Assembly: GCA_036897095.1 (NCBI GenBank)
Contig: JAYMSP010002231.1
Location: 1-25,442 of the forward strand
Direction: 5' to 3'
Length of the DNA stretch: 25,442 bases
From: Plantago elongata
Lineage: Eukaryota > Streptophyta > Magnoliopsida > Lamiales > Plantaginaceae
Below the pieces are notes generated by a model. The model ran no database searches. It saw only the letters and a program-made list of their open reading frames with translations, and had not been told where the DNA came from. Of the stretch, positions 9,887 through 19,220 are shown in pieces (position 1 is the first letter of the stretch; every line of letters begins with the position of its first letter). The position numbers and the translations under genes were made by a program.

Positions 9887-12500
9887 TTAGTCTCTAAATA
9901 TTTTATCCATGGGCTCTCTCTTGTCAATGACATAGTCAAGGAGATACGTTCTTATAGCCATTTATGTATCTCTGGCAACCTTGCACTTTTCTTTGTAATC
10001 CAGATTGGTATATTTCTCATAAAACTGTCTAACCTAGTAGACTCTTCCCCATTTTCAGGCATGCTCTATCTTGGTCTCAATCAATTTGAAGTGCTTGTAG
10101 ATGACTCTCAAATAGTTCATGTCATCATCATATTCATCCTTAGTTATGTAGAATGAACACATGAGGTAGCACTCCAAGCTTATTTTATGAGCTATAACCT
10201 GTTCCCAGCAGTTTTGGAACCTTGTGAACATCATATGGTTTGATGTAAGGAACTTCATCCTTCATATCCTTAGCCATTGCATCTTTTCCCACTTTTACAT
10301 CAAAATCAAGTCATGTTTTCACATGTACAAGATTTATTAGATGGGGTATGTTGACTCTCCATCCCATCAGCTGGTTGAAAATAGGATCAGAGTGTTGGAG
10401 ATCCAGAATCCAGTAGCCATGTAGTTGTCTTATGCATTAATATGCATAATGGCTATCATGAGTCTTAGTGTACTCAATTAATGCATATTCTAGTCTGGGA
10501 GGAAAATCTTCAATGTTGGTTCTCCCAAACCTTGCATTTCTTCTGTGTCTTCATTTCATTCTGGGATTCTCCCTAGATGTGTTCTCTGTGGGGGTATGAC
10601 TTGAAGAACCACCATGGACAGATTTGTTATGTCCAGTTGGTGTTCTAGCAACAATAGGTCTTGCAGCTATTGGTTCAGATGCTTCATCAACTCTCTATCT
10701 CTTTTTGTGTAGAGTATGCTCATCATGGTCAGTATCGTCATCCAGATTGATGTAACCTTAATCAGGTTGTGAGCAAGAATCTTCATTACCAATCTTTTTG
10801 ATGTCACCTTCTTCTTCTTCTTCTTATTCTTCTTCAAAAGGTTTATCAGATTTTCTTAGGGACTTGGTTCCCGTTGGATTTTCCTATGTAGCTCTGGATC
10901 TAGTCAGTGGGGGTGGTGGTGGTAGAATTGAAGAGGAGGGAGGTTCTCTGATGGTTAGAGGTTTTTCTGCAGCGTGCTTCCTCCTGCCTGAATCTTTTCT
11001 TGATCCTTCCCCCCTTAGTCATTGTAGTCTGAGTCAAATTCACATAAGCTTCTTGTAACGAGTCAAAGTGTGCACTTAATACATTCTGGCACTGTACCAG
11101 GTTTTGAACTTCAGAATGAAGTGACTCAAACTGACCAAGTAGTAGATGTTCTCTCTTGGAGATCTACTCCATTGGCTTTCTGAGCTGTCTCTAGATCATC
11201 ATCTCTTTGCATTCCTAGATCTTTTTATGCAATCATGAGACATGTTTTCCTTCTGGTCATCAGCTCACCAGCTCATCAAAGGCTTTGAACTATGGAGGGA
11301 TGGTGGCCAAATCAAGGTTGTTTTGTTCGAACAATTCATTCTTCAGATTCTTCAATATGATGAACTTGTTTACGAAAACAGTATTATCTTCAGGTGCTTT
11401 GTCAAAGACCTTGGGTGCGATAAAATTTCTCTTCAGATGAGACACAGACATATGCTCATTCAAGTTGTCCACCTGCCTATCTTCCTCATCCATTCCAGCA
11501 AAACGGTCAGCACCATCTTCATCAGACCAATCAATAGTTGAGGACTCTTCCCTTTGTCCAGTGATGGTCCGGTTAGTTGCAATGAAAACTCAACATCTTG
11601 CTTATCTACTAACAAGGATTCAAGTTCAACCACAATAGTTTTCAGAGACTGCTTGAGCTTGATTTTCTATGTAAGGAGTTCCTTTTCCCTTTCATTTAGT
11701 GTCTCTAGATTCTTGATTTTGGCAGCTTTCAGGGCAATAATGTCGTCAAGCTCTGATTTATCTTGAGCTTCTCTCTCCAACAACTTCTTCAGCTTGGAAG
11801 CTCTAGCCTCAGCTTCTCATATAGCAATATTTGTTGCTTCTTCTTCATCATGTTGTTGTTGAGAGGTATGAGTTGGTGATTTTGAAGATGGTGGTGGTGT
11901 AGACACTTTCTGTGCAGATGGCAGTCCTGCACTAGATGCTCCTCTAGACTGAGCAATCCCACCAGTTCCTGGAGTGGGAGCCTCATCATCATCATCACTG
12001 TCACTCTAATCAATCTCGGTTGGATGTTCAGAGGGAGGTTCCTCAAAATTGTTCTCATCGATCTCCTCCTCATCATCAGAAACTAAGTTGATCACCTTTG
12101 GCAATGTGGTGACCTGCCCATTTACTTCCTCCTGCTCTGAGGGGTACTCATGCTCTAGGGCAAGGTAGGCTTGTAAGCCATCCGCCTCTTAGAATCTTAA
12201 TCTGCATCCAAGAATGCTTTTTCAAGCATTCGTACTATCTCCTCAACGAATCCTTCATGCATTACCACAACAAAACTGTAGTCCTTTAGAGAATAGGTGG
12301 CATAGATGTACGTCTCCAGATCCAAGGCCGTTTCCCTTCTGGCCTGGTTGTCTCTCAAACTGGCTAAGTCAAAGATCAGCCCATCTGAGCATTTGCCAAG
12401 ACTTGAAAAGATGGAGATGTTTCTTGATAGTCTTTTCTTTGAAGAACTTGTGGACCTCATCAGAAGAAGATGCAGAAGTTGAAGGTACGATGCTTAAAGC
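9887..12500 (-). pseudogene. Extra ORF last exon, degenerate
   Basis: The exon opens ALSIVPSTSASSSDEVHKFF, then shifts frame near 12430 into LIFDLASLRDNQARRET and FVVVMHEGFVEEIVRMLEKAF (to 12197), a folded-looking segment. Downstream come Asp/Glu runs near 12070-12000, a Ser/Pro/His-rich linker, a Leu/Lys/Glu coiled-coil-like part near 11800-11620, another short segment (MDEEDRQVDNLNEHM, 11493-11290) and C-terminal pieces from 10258 to 9887 (YDDDMNYLRVIYKHFKLIE; LLDYVIDKREPMDKIFRD). Several in-frame stops and frame changes show it is dead. I do not recognise its family. Confidence 0.5.
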
Positions 12501-12578
12501 CTGAAAGAGAAAGAAGTATTTTAGTTTCAAAGACTTTAAAGATATCTGAGTTTGAAAAATGAATTCAGTTTCTAATAC
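12501..12578 (-). other. Extra ORF intron 5 (78 bp, frame-neutral)
   Basis: The donor CAG|GTATTAG and the acceptor CTTTCTCTTTCAG|GCT are plant-like. The length is a multiple of three and the in-frame reading has no stop, so it could be retained without breaking the protein; the case for splicing rests on the signals alone. Confidence 0.52.
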
Positions 12579-12695
12579 CTGAGTTTCAAATGCAGGCTCA
12601 GAAAGGTCTACCATTTGATTGGCAACCTCAGATACTTCATTGCGATGGTGAGACAAGGTAGCATGTTCTTCAGCAACTACTCTTTCAACTTGAAC
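12579..12695 (-). pseudogene. Extra ORF exon 5 (117 bp)
   Basis: 39 complete codons starting VQVERVVAEE and ending FETQ, with no stop inside. It shares the small polar-aliphatic residue plus Gln at its start with exons 2-4. Confidence 0.55.
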
Positions 12696-12782
12696 CTAAG
12701 AATAAAAAATTATACATTAAATGGATTGATTAGAGAATAATATTTTTGGAAACACTTGTTGTTTATCTGAGATTTCATTTAC
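12696..12782 (-). other. Extra ORF intron 4 (87 bp)
   Basis: The donor AAG|GTAAATG is close to the plant consensus, and the acceptor TTTTTTATTCTTAG|GTT follows a T-rich tract. Its 3' end resembles that of intron 3. Confidence 0.68.
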
Positions 12783-12934
12783 CTTCGTTTGGGGAGGCTT
12801 AGAAACAACTTTTTCATAGACTTGTGCAGTCTTGGGAACATTCTCCTTAGGTGAAGTTGGGAGAGCCCATCTATATCCATTGGCTCAGAAGGAGTTACAA
12901 CACTTCCTTCTGGCACCTTTACTTCTTCTTGAGC
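12783..12934 (-). pseudogene. Extra ORF exon 4 (152 bp, one base short)
   Basis: It starts AQEEVKVPE. 152 bp is one less than a multiple of three, and the reading jumps frame in the run GATGGGCTC, so a 1-nt deletion there would explain both facts. With the frame moved, the exon ends QTK at a phase-0 donor like the others. Confidence 0.55.
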
Positions 12935-13015
12935 CTAAGAAAGTAAACAATGTAAAATTAAGAATGAGCAAGTGAAAATATAAAATTGCCATTTTTCGGA
13001 AGAGTTTTTGCAAAC
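12935..13015 (-). other. Extra ORF intron 3 (81 bp)
   Basis: The donor AAG|GTTTGC and the acceptor TTTACTTTCTTAG|GCT enclose a very T-rich 81-bp sequence with a plausible branch site (TTCTTAAT). It is one of the two best introns in the array. Confidence 0.68.
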
Positions 13016-13126
13016 CTTTGATGAAGAAGTCTTAGCAATTTGTTTTTCAGAAGCCTTGAGGGTCTCTGGCAATTCTTTTTCAGCTTGTGATGTTTCCATC
13101 ACTTGCTCTTCTTCCCCAGTTTGCGT
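13016..13126 (-). pseudogene. Extra ORF exon 3 (111 bp)
   Basis: 37 complete codons starting TQTGEEEQ and ending SSSK. The composition is the same Glu/Lys/Ser-rich kind as exons 2, 4 and 5. No stop inside. Confidence 0.55.
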
Positions 13127-13212
13127 CTGTCAGAAACATATACTAAGCTAGAACACTTAATATATTTACAAGTTTTGAAAGGAATTTTCACTCTTTCAGA
13201 GACTGAATGTAC
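13127..13212 (-). other. Extra ORF intron 2 (86 bp)
   Basis: The donor CAG|GTACATT and the acceptor TTTCTGACAG|ACG bound an AT-rich 86-bp segment. Both sides are phase 0. Confidence 0.6.
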
Positions 13213-13320
13213 CTGTGCAACATGCTCAGTTTCTTTTAGTGTGGAGGATTGCTTGACGTCCATTTCACTTTCTGAGGAAGGCTTTGCTGCTTCCTCTGCA
13301 GCTTTTGTTCCTTCTTGGGC
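13213..13320 (-). pseudogene. Extra ORF exon 2 (108 bp)
   Basis: 36 complete codons, starting AQEG and ending EHVAQ; rich in Glu, Lys, Ser and Ala, with no globular domain. It is flanked on both sides by phase-0 boundaries. The reading frame stays open into intron 2, but that intron's 86 bp would shift the frame if retained. Confidence 0.55.
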
Positions 13321-13381
13321 CAGTGACAAAGAGAATTTATGAGTGATAAGTAATAAACAATGAAGTTTAAAAGTTTGCTAC
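13321..13381 (-). other. Extra ORF intron 1 (61 bp), acceptor degenerate
   Basis: The donor is CAG|GTAGCA, in phase 0. The next exon frame begins GCCCAAGAA at 13320, matching the starts of later exons, but the two bases before it are TG where AG is expected (CACTG). A single change probably destroyed the acceptor. At 61 bp it is near the lower limit for plant introns. Confidence 0.45.
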
Positions 13382-15058
13382 CTGAAGTGCTTCAGGTTGA
13401 GCTTGTGAATCCTCTTCTCGGTTAGAAGATTACGACACTTCAGACTCAAGTTCCCTTTCTACTACTTTCGGCGAAACCTGTTTCTCAATAGGATTTTCTT
13501 CAGCAACCTCTGTCGCTGGTGAATCTGCCTGCACTTTTTCAGCAGATGGGTTTGAGATAGAAACATTCTTAACCGCATCTTGCAGTACTTGTAGTGTGAA
13601 GGCAATGTCAACATTGTCCATCACTAAATCTTCCGCATTAAGTGACTTTTGAATAATGTCTAATGAGCTCTGAATGGCTATGGTTGCTGCTTCTTGTGTA
13701 TCTATTAAATCTTCAGCAACCAAAGACTTGGAAGTCTTCTCAGAAACCTCACCCAGATTTGAACCAGATGCCTTCGATGCATCAGTGGTTTTCTTTGTAT
13801 CTTTGAAGATCTGTGTGAGAACCATCTCATCATCATCAGACTCTTCTATTGTGGGCACAGACTTATCCAGAATTCCTGTAGTTTTTGTGGAGAGAGAGAG
13901 CTTTCCACTACTCTTGCTCAACATCTCCTCCTCCTTGGACGCATCTTCAATGATGGGAGTGGTAGATGGAACTTCAAGAATAAGAGGGGGAATGGGAGTA
14001 CTCCCTGCAGAAATAGCCTCTGCAGGAGCCTCTGAAACCTTCTGTTTCTTAGCTGCCCTCTTTTTGATTATGGTTTTCTTGGGTGCCACCTTAGAAGGTC
14101 CAGCCTCTTCAGCAACCCCAGGCTCTCCTACAGCCTTTCGCTTCAGCCAGTTGCCATAGTTGAATTTCTAGAGAATGTCACTGGTCTCAATCTTCTCATG
14201 GCTTATGAGCTTTAGACCATATGTCACCAGAATGTAGCAAATTTTCAGTCCATAGATGACTATACCCTTTGGCTCATCATGGCCTTTCTCAATCTTCACA
14301 TCAAAGCTTCTTTGATAAATTTCATGAACACGTACTTACTGCAATTGAAAGGGCTTTCCTGATGTTCTATGATTTGAGATATCATTAGATGCATAGCCAT
14401 CTATCTCTCCAGGCTAATCTGATTTGCTCCACCCTTCATACCATCCAAAGCTCTATGAAGAATACAGGCTAGCACATTCCAATGCTTGTACAAGTGCCTC
14501 ACTCAGATATGTCCCAAAATGAAAGTGGAGGGAGTGTCTGGGATAGACATATCAGAGAACTCAGTATAGGTCTCCTTGGCACCTTGTAGAAGTATCTCAT
14601 CAATGGGGCTCATCTCATAGTCTTTGCCCTCATTGACTAGGCCAAAAAGGTCACAGAAACCTTGGCAATCTAGGTCAATCACAAGGTTTTGCACCTTGGT
14701 TTTGAAGGACATTTTTTCAGTCCCGTTGAACAATTTAGTGGTCACCACAGTGGTGTTGTAAAACTCAAGAACATCCAGTGAGGAAGTCTCACTAGGGAAG
14801 GGCTGAAAGAAACCCCTTCAGGTTTGCTTTTTCAAGCATAACGAAGAAAGAAGTTCTATCTGCCTGCTCTGGAATAATTGCCTCCATATGTTTTTCCACA
14901 AAATCACCACCATATTGCATCCTATGGTTGGTGGTCTAGTGGTCTGGGTTAAAATCCCCTTGGAGTCTATTGTTAGAGATGTCCAGGTTGAGTGTGTGCT
15001 TTTCAGCAGCAGCAGATGTAGTTGAAGCCTTAGAACATGAAGCACGTTTGGGAGCCAT
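13382..15058 (-). pseudogene. Extra ORF exon 1: transposon-protein-like N-terminal domain
   Basis: The exon is 1,677 bp, exactly 559 codons from ATG to donor, although two opposing frameshifts lie inside. The segment from about 14870 to 14180, with LEFYNTTVVTTKLFNG and then HLYKHWNVLACILHRAL, looks like the 'putative plant transposon protein' domain (PF20167 type) found in many plant retroelement extra ORFs; this match is from memory of the family. A Lys/Arg cluster KKRAAKKQK at about 14065-14039 could act as a nuclear localisation signal. The C-terminal third is Ser/Glu/Ala-rich and probably unstructured. It ends LQ before a GTAGCA donor. Confidence 0.6.
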
Positions 15059-15244
15059 TATATATAGTGAAGGTTTAATTGAAATCAAGAAGGTTAGGAT
15101 TTGGATCAGTGCTTCTTTTTCAGAAGAACTAGAGAAAACAGATGAAGTTGTAGGTTTTCTTTGCAGAGAATTAGAGAGAAAATGCTATTTTGATGCAAGT
15201 AGGATTTCGGATTTGCGAAAAGTGTTTGTTTTTTCTCTAAATCC

Positions 15245-15252
15245 TTTATATA
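15245..15252 (-). promoter_or_regulatory. TATA box upstream of the extra ORF
   Basis: TATATAAA, inside TTATATATAAAGGAT, lies about 190 bp before the ATG at 15058. It is followed by an A/C-rich likely start region (AACAAACAC) and a CT-rich leader. This layout is typical of plant RNA polymerase II core promoters. It is well separated from the pol end at 15923. Confidence 0.5.
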
Positions 15253-15922
15253 TAACATTAGAATCAAAATAGTTACAAAATACATACATACTATATATAT
15301 TAATGTGTACAATGCATTGGCGTGGTAACAAATAACACTTTGCATTAAATGCGATTGGGGCCTTAATTGTCTCTCTACAATGAGTTTCATCTCACCGTTT
15401 AATCTCAACCATTGAGACAATGTTAAATTTTCATCAATGGCTACCAATGCTTTTCTAGCATTGATTTCAATCAAAAAAATTTACAGTGCTTTCATTATGA
15501 ATTTTTGGCTTGGTGTAATCACAAGTCACTCTTATTGTGGGAGAAGTTAAAACCTTTGAACTTATCTTTCTGAGATCAAGTCTTGTTTTATGTGTGTTAT
15601 CATATAAATGGTAAAAACACATAAACTTCATAGTTTGACTTTAGAGAATTAAACATGTGTACTATTTTCTTGCCTTTCACGAAAGTGTTATTACACCATT
15701 CCGAGTTCCCGTCTCAGAGACCAAAAATACACTTCCATAGTATCTGAATACCCGTTTCAAAGACATGGAGTTTTATGTACAATAATGCCATAAAGTATCT
15801 GGATCTCGTTCCAGAAACTTAGCGACTCTCTGAAACTTTGTTCTCATAATCCTTAGCTTCTTTTCAGTTCTTGGGTAGCTCAATCAATCAAAGATTATAT
15901 CTCAAATCAAGAATCTGCTTTC
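15253..15922 (-). other. Noncoding spacer between pol and the extra-ORF promoter
   Basis: About 670 bp with no convincing coding sequence on the minus strand after the pol C-terminal TKPL. It is AT-rich and contains several TCTGAGA/TTCAGA-type motifs as in the LTRs. It could hold upstream promoter elements for the extra ORF; none is identified with confidence. Confidence 0.5.
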
Positions 15923-16751
15923 TTACAATGGCTTAGTGAAGATATCTGCAAGTTGGTCTTCAGTGCCAACCTTTAGTATCTCTATATTGCCCTTCTCAAC
16001 ATGGTCTTTGATGAAGTGGTGTTTAACATCAATGTGCTTGATTCTAGCATGAAACTTGGGATTCTGAGTAATCACAACAACACTTGTGTTTTCATAGAAA
16101 ATCGGAGTTTTCTCTTTATTTAGTCCATAGTCTCTGTTGTTGTTGTATCCACAAAATTTGTGATGTACAACACCCAACGACAATATATTCAGCCTTTGTG
16201 GTAGAAGAAGCAATTGAGTTTTGCTTCTTGCTAAACCATGAGATAAGTCTAGTTCCCAGGTTCTGATAAGTTCTTGAGGTACTTTTCCTATCAAGCATAG
16301 ATCCAGCAAAGTCAGCATCTGAATAGCCCAAAAAACTCAAACCACTATCCTTTGGATACCACAATCTAACTTCTACAGTACCTTTAACATACCTTAATAT
16401 CTTCATAGCAATGTTGTAGTGTGATTGCCTAGGATTTCTCTGAAATTTAGCACACACACCAACTGCATATTGGATATCTGGTCTGCGTGCAATAATGTAG
16501 AGAAGTGGATTTATCAATTTCCTATACTTACGTTTTTGAACACTCTTATCAGATTTAGTATAAGTCATCTTGGTTCCTATGCTCATAGGTATCTTAGCAT
16601 TCTTTTCATAAGGCTTCAGATTAAACTTGTTGAGCATATCATTTGAATACTTTGTTTGACTAATGAATATTCCATCATCGAGTTGCTTGACTTGCAATCC
16701 TAGAAAATAATTCAATTCTCCCATCATGCTCATCTCAAATTTGCTCTTCAT
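15923..16751 (-). pseudogene. Element C RT C-terminus and RNase H, broken
   Basis: RNase H removes the RNA of the RNA/DNA hybrid. The segment opens with the RT thumb part (FEMSMMGELNYFLGLQ) and the copia motif RRPDIQYAVGVCAKFQ. RNase H follows: GYSDADFAGS with the first Asp pair, TTKAEYI with the Glu, then ENTSVVVITQNP, HIDVKHHFIKD and finally DQLADIFTKPL, the usual polyprotein end. In the ENTSVV motif the family normally has Asp before Asn; here it is Glu. The last part is in a second frame, so at least one frameshift lies at about 16116-16318. Confidence 0.88.
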
Positions 16752-17520
16752 GAGATTAGCAAAGTCATCACAAAGTTGTTTGTCTTTAGATCCAAATATA
16801 ATGTCATCAACATATACTTGAACTAAAAGTAGTTTCCCATCATGGTTTAAGGTAAATAATTTTTTATCAACTTCACCTTTATTAAAACCATTTCTCGGAA
16901 GTTATTAGGCCAAAGTATCATACCATGCTCTTTGAGGTTTCAGTCCATACAGAGCTTTTCATAACTTATATACCATCCTTCTTTCTGAGGAAACTTCAAA
17001 GCTTGGTGGTTGATCAACATAGACTCCCTAGCAAATTCACCATTCAGAAATGAACTTTTAACATCCATCTGATAAACTTTAAAGTCATTATGAGCTGCAA
17101 AGGGTAGACATAGTCTAATTGCATCCAATCTTGCAACTAGTGCATATGACTCATTAAAGTCTAATCCTTCAGTCTGGGTAAATCCCTTGGCAACCAACAT
17201 TACTTTGTTTCTGGTTATTTCACTAGACTCATTCATCTTGTTTCTGAAAACCCACTTTGTTCCAATCACAGATGTTCCTTCTATAAATGGAACTAGTTTC
17301 CAGACCTTGTTTCTGTCAAATTGATCCAACTCTTCTTGCATTGCAGAGATCCAGTCTTTATCCTTTAATGCATCTTCAATAGTTTTAGGTTCAATGTTTG
17401 AGATAAAATATCCAAAGAGAGAATCAACCTTTTCAGCTATTGCTCTCCTAGTTCTAACACCTTGATCAATTGGACCAATCACATCCTTTGCAGGATGATC
17501 TCTAATCCATTTCCTAATTG
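16752..17520 (-). pseudogene. Element C reverse transcriptase, broken
   Basis: The best-preserved RT in the window. It contains the WIRDHPAKDVIGPIDQG entry, DALKDKDWISAMQEEL, KWVFRNKMN, LVAKGFTQTEGLDF and YQMDVKSSFLNG (first catalytic Asp at 17065-17063). The YVDD box is intact at 16814-16803, unlike element A. A frameshift after GEFA (about 17030) scrambles the next 60 residues, and two adjacent TAA codons occur near 16905. The DNA around 16837 preserves the empty target site into which the compound element inserted in A. Confidence 0.9.
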
Positions 17521-18893
17521 GTATTGAACTAGTAGGGTCATTGTCAACGTGATCTGAATATGAATAACTACGATTATGACTTGATACTTATTTAGTATCA
17601 TTGATATTTTGTACACACGAAGTGTGGTAAATATCAGACACTTGTTAAGTGTTAGAGGTTTCTGGAATAAGTCTTTCAGAAAGGTTATTCCCAGAAAGAT
17701 CTCTACGATGAGTAATCTCAGTTTCCATTTCTGGAATCCTCATAGGAAATTCTTCATATGTCTAAGAGTCATCTGGTTGTTACTAGGCACATCATGCTTT
17801 TCTTCGTCAGACTCATCCTCAATATTAATGACAGAGTTTCTCCTTTCAGAGGGTTCTTCTTCAGAATCCATAAATAGGAGTTCCTTGAATCTTTCTGAGA
17901 GTTCTTCATCAAGGGGAATTTTCTTATTTCCTTCGTACAATACTACATAAAATGATTCTTTAATCTTCTTTGTTCTTTTGTTGTATACTTTGTAGGCTTT
18001 GCTATTCATAGGATAACCAAGAAATAAACCTTCATCAGCCTTTGGTTGAAATGTTCTCAAGTATTCTTTCCCACTGTTAAGAACAAAACATCTACAACAA
18101 AACACCATCAAATGTTTGATATTAGGGGGTCTACCAATCAAAAGCTCATAAGGAATTTTGTCATGGTGTTTGTTTATCAAACATACGTTCATGTTGTATT
18201 TACAGCTTCAACCTAATAAATTTCACTTATTTCATTGTCAGCTAGCATTGTCCTTGCAGCTTCCTTAAGTGTCCAATTCTTCCTCTCAGCAACACCATTT
18301 TGTTAGGGTGTCCTTACTGAAGATAGTTGATGTTGTATACCTTTGAAGGTACAAAACTCTTTTATATACTGATTGAAAAATTCAGTACTATGGTCTGTTC
18401 TGATTGCAGATACTTTTTCATTTTTCATGACTTCAAGCTTGTTCAGCAAGTTTGGTATCTCCACCCTAGCATCAGATTTTTATTTTAGAAAGACAACCCA
18501 GGTAAACCTAGAGAAATCATCTACAACAACTAGACCTTACTTTTTGCCTGCATAACTTGTTACAGATGATTCAAAAAGATCCATATGTAAAAGTTGCAGT
18601 GGTCTAACGCATGAATGTCTGGGTTTGGACTTGAAAGATGTTTTCGATTATTTTCCCAATTGACAAGTATAGCAGAGACCGTCCTTTCTGAATGTTAATT
18701 TTGGTAGTCCAACCACTAACTCTTTCTTGGCAAGTTTATTCAGAGGTTTGAAATTCAAGTGACTCATTCTCTTGTGCCATAATTAGTGTTCTTCTGTGTG
18801 ACCTGATTGACTCACCATGACACATTCTTCAATTATGGCAGATGTAGAATCAGCGACATATAGACTTCCTTTCCGCCTAGCAACCAAGACTTT
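17521..18893 (-). pseudogene. Element C integrase and C-terminal linker, broken
   Basis: The HHCC finger is recognisable near 18790-18660 (WHKRMSHLNF; LCYTC). The catalytic triad is complete: Asp 18581-18579 (HMDLF), Asp 18395-18393 (RTDHSTEF) and Glu 18287-18285 (AERKN), the last two 35 residues apart as expected. A nonsense change turns PQQNG into P-stop-QNG at 18305-18303. The C-terminal part (YELLIGRPPNIKHLMVFCC, 18192 onward) is open, followed by the acidic linker to about 17740. Further stops lie at the junction to RT. Confidence 0.88.
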
Positions 18894-19220
18894 CTACTTT
18901 GACTCATCGTCAATTAATTTGCAGAACGTCGATTTTATCTTGAACGAATATCCTATATCTGCAAACCGGCTCATGCTTAGAAGATTATATTTCAAACCTT
19001 TAACATGTAATACATCAGAGATCGTAAGGGATCCCAATTTGACGTTGACAAATCCTATAGAAGAATTTAATTTTCCTCCATCAAACCTGATGTTTGGTTC
19101 AGTATCACAAACTCTGTAATCGACCAAGTTAGCTTTGTCTCCAATCATGTGCTTTCTGCATCCACTATCAAATAGACATTGAGCCTTCCTCCATGACGCG
19201 TCTTGCACAAAATAGGACAC
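18894..19220 (-). pseudogene. Element C aspartic protease
   Basis: An open 108-codon segment with the active site DSG (19169-19161) in CLFDSGCRKHMIGDKANLV, followed by IGFVNVKLGSLTISDVLHV and LKYNLLSMSRFADIGYSF. This is a complete copia-type retropepsin domain without internal stops, homologous to 5711-5960. It is joined to gag upstream only through a broken linker. Confidence 0.88.

Larger units (their letters stand above)
9887..15058 (-). pseudogene. Extra (env-like position) ORF with internal introns
   Basis: A 5.2-kb coding relic lies between pol and the 3' LTR, where Maximus/SIRE elements carry an envelope-like or additional ORF. The start is the ATG at 15058 (MAPKRASCSKA). Likely exon 1 (15058-13382) holds a globular N-terminal domain and a basic, Lys-rich stretch. 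Five phase-0 introns follow between 13381 and 12501. A last exon (12500 to the stop at 9889-9887) has acidic Asp/Glu runs, Ser/Pro-rich linkers and a coiled-coil-like part near 11800-11620. Known damage includes a stop at codon 41 (14938-14936), frameshifts near 14795, in exon 4 and near 12430, and several stops in the last exon. No signal peptide or fusion peptide was seen, so a true envelope role is not supported. Function unknown. Confidence 0.65.

Noticed and set aside
9740..10156. 138-codon plus-strand ORF
   Set aside because: It lies opposite the degraded end of the extra ORF, which has clear coding-like segments on the minus strand, and has no recognisable domain.
9887..12500. A functional retroviral-type envelope protein in the extra ORF
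   Set aside because: No signal peptide, membrane anchor or fusion-peptide-like segment could be seen; the region is acidic, coiled-coil-like and broken by stops.
13674..14159. 161-codon plus-strand ORF
   Set aside because: It is the reverse-strand shadow of the Ser/Glu-rich part of extra ORF exon 1.
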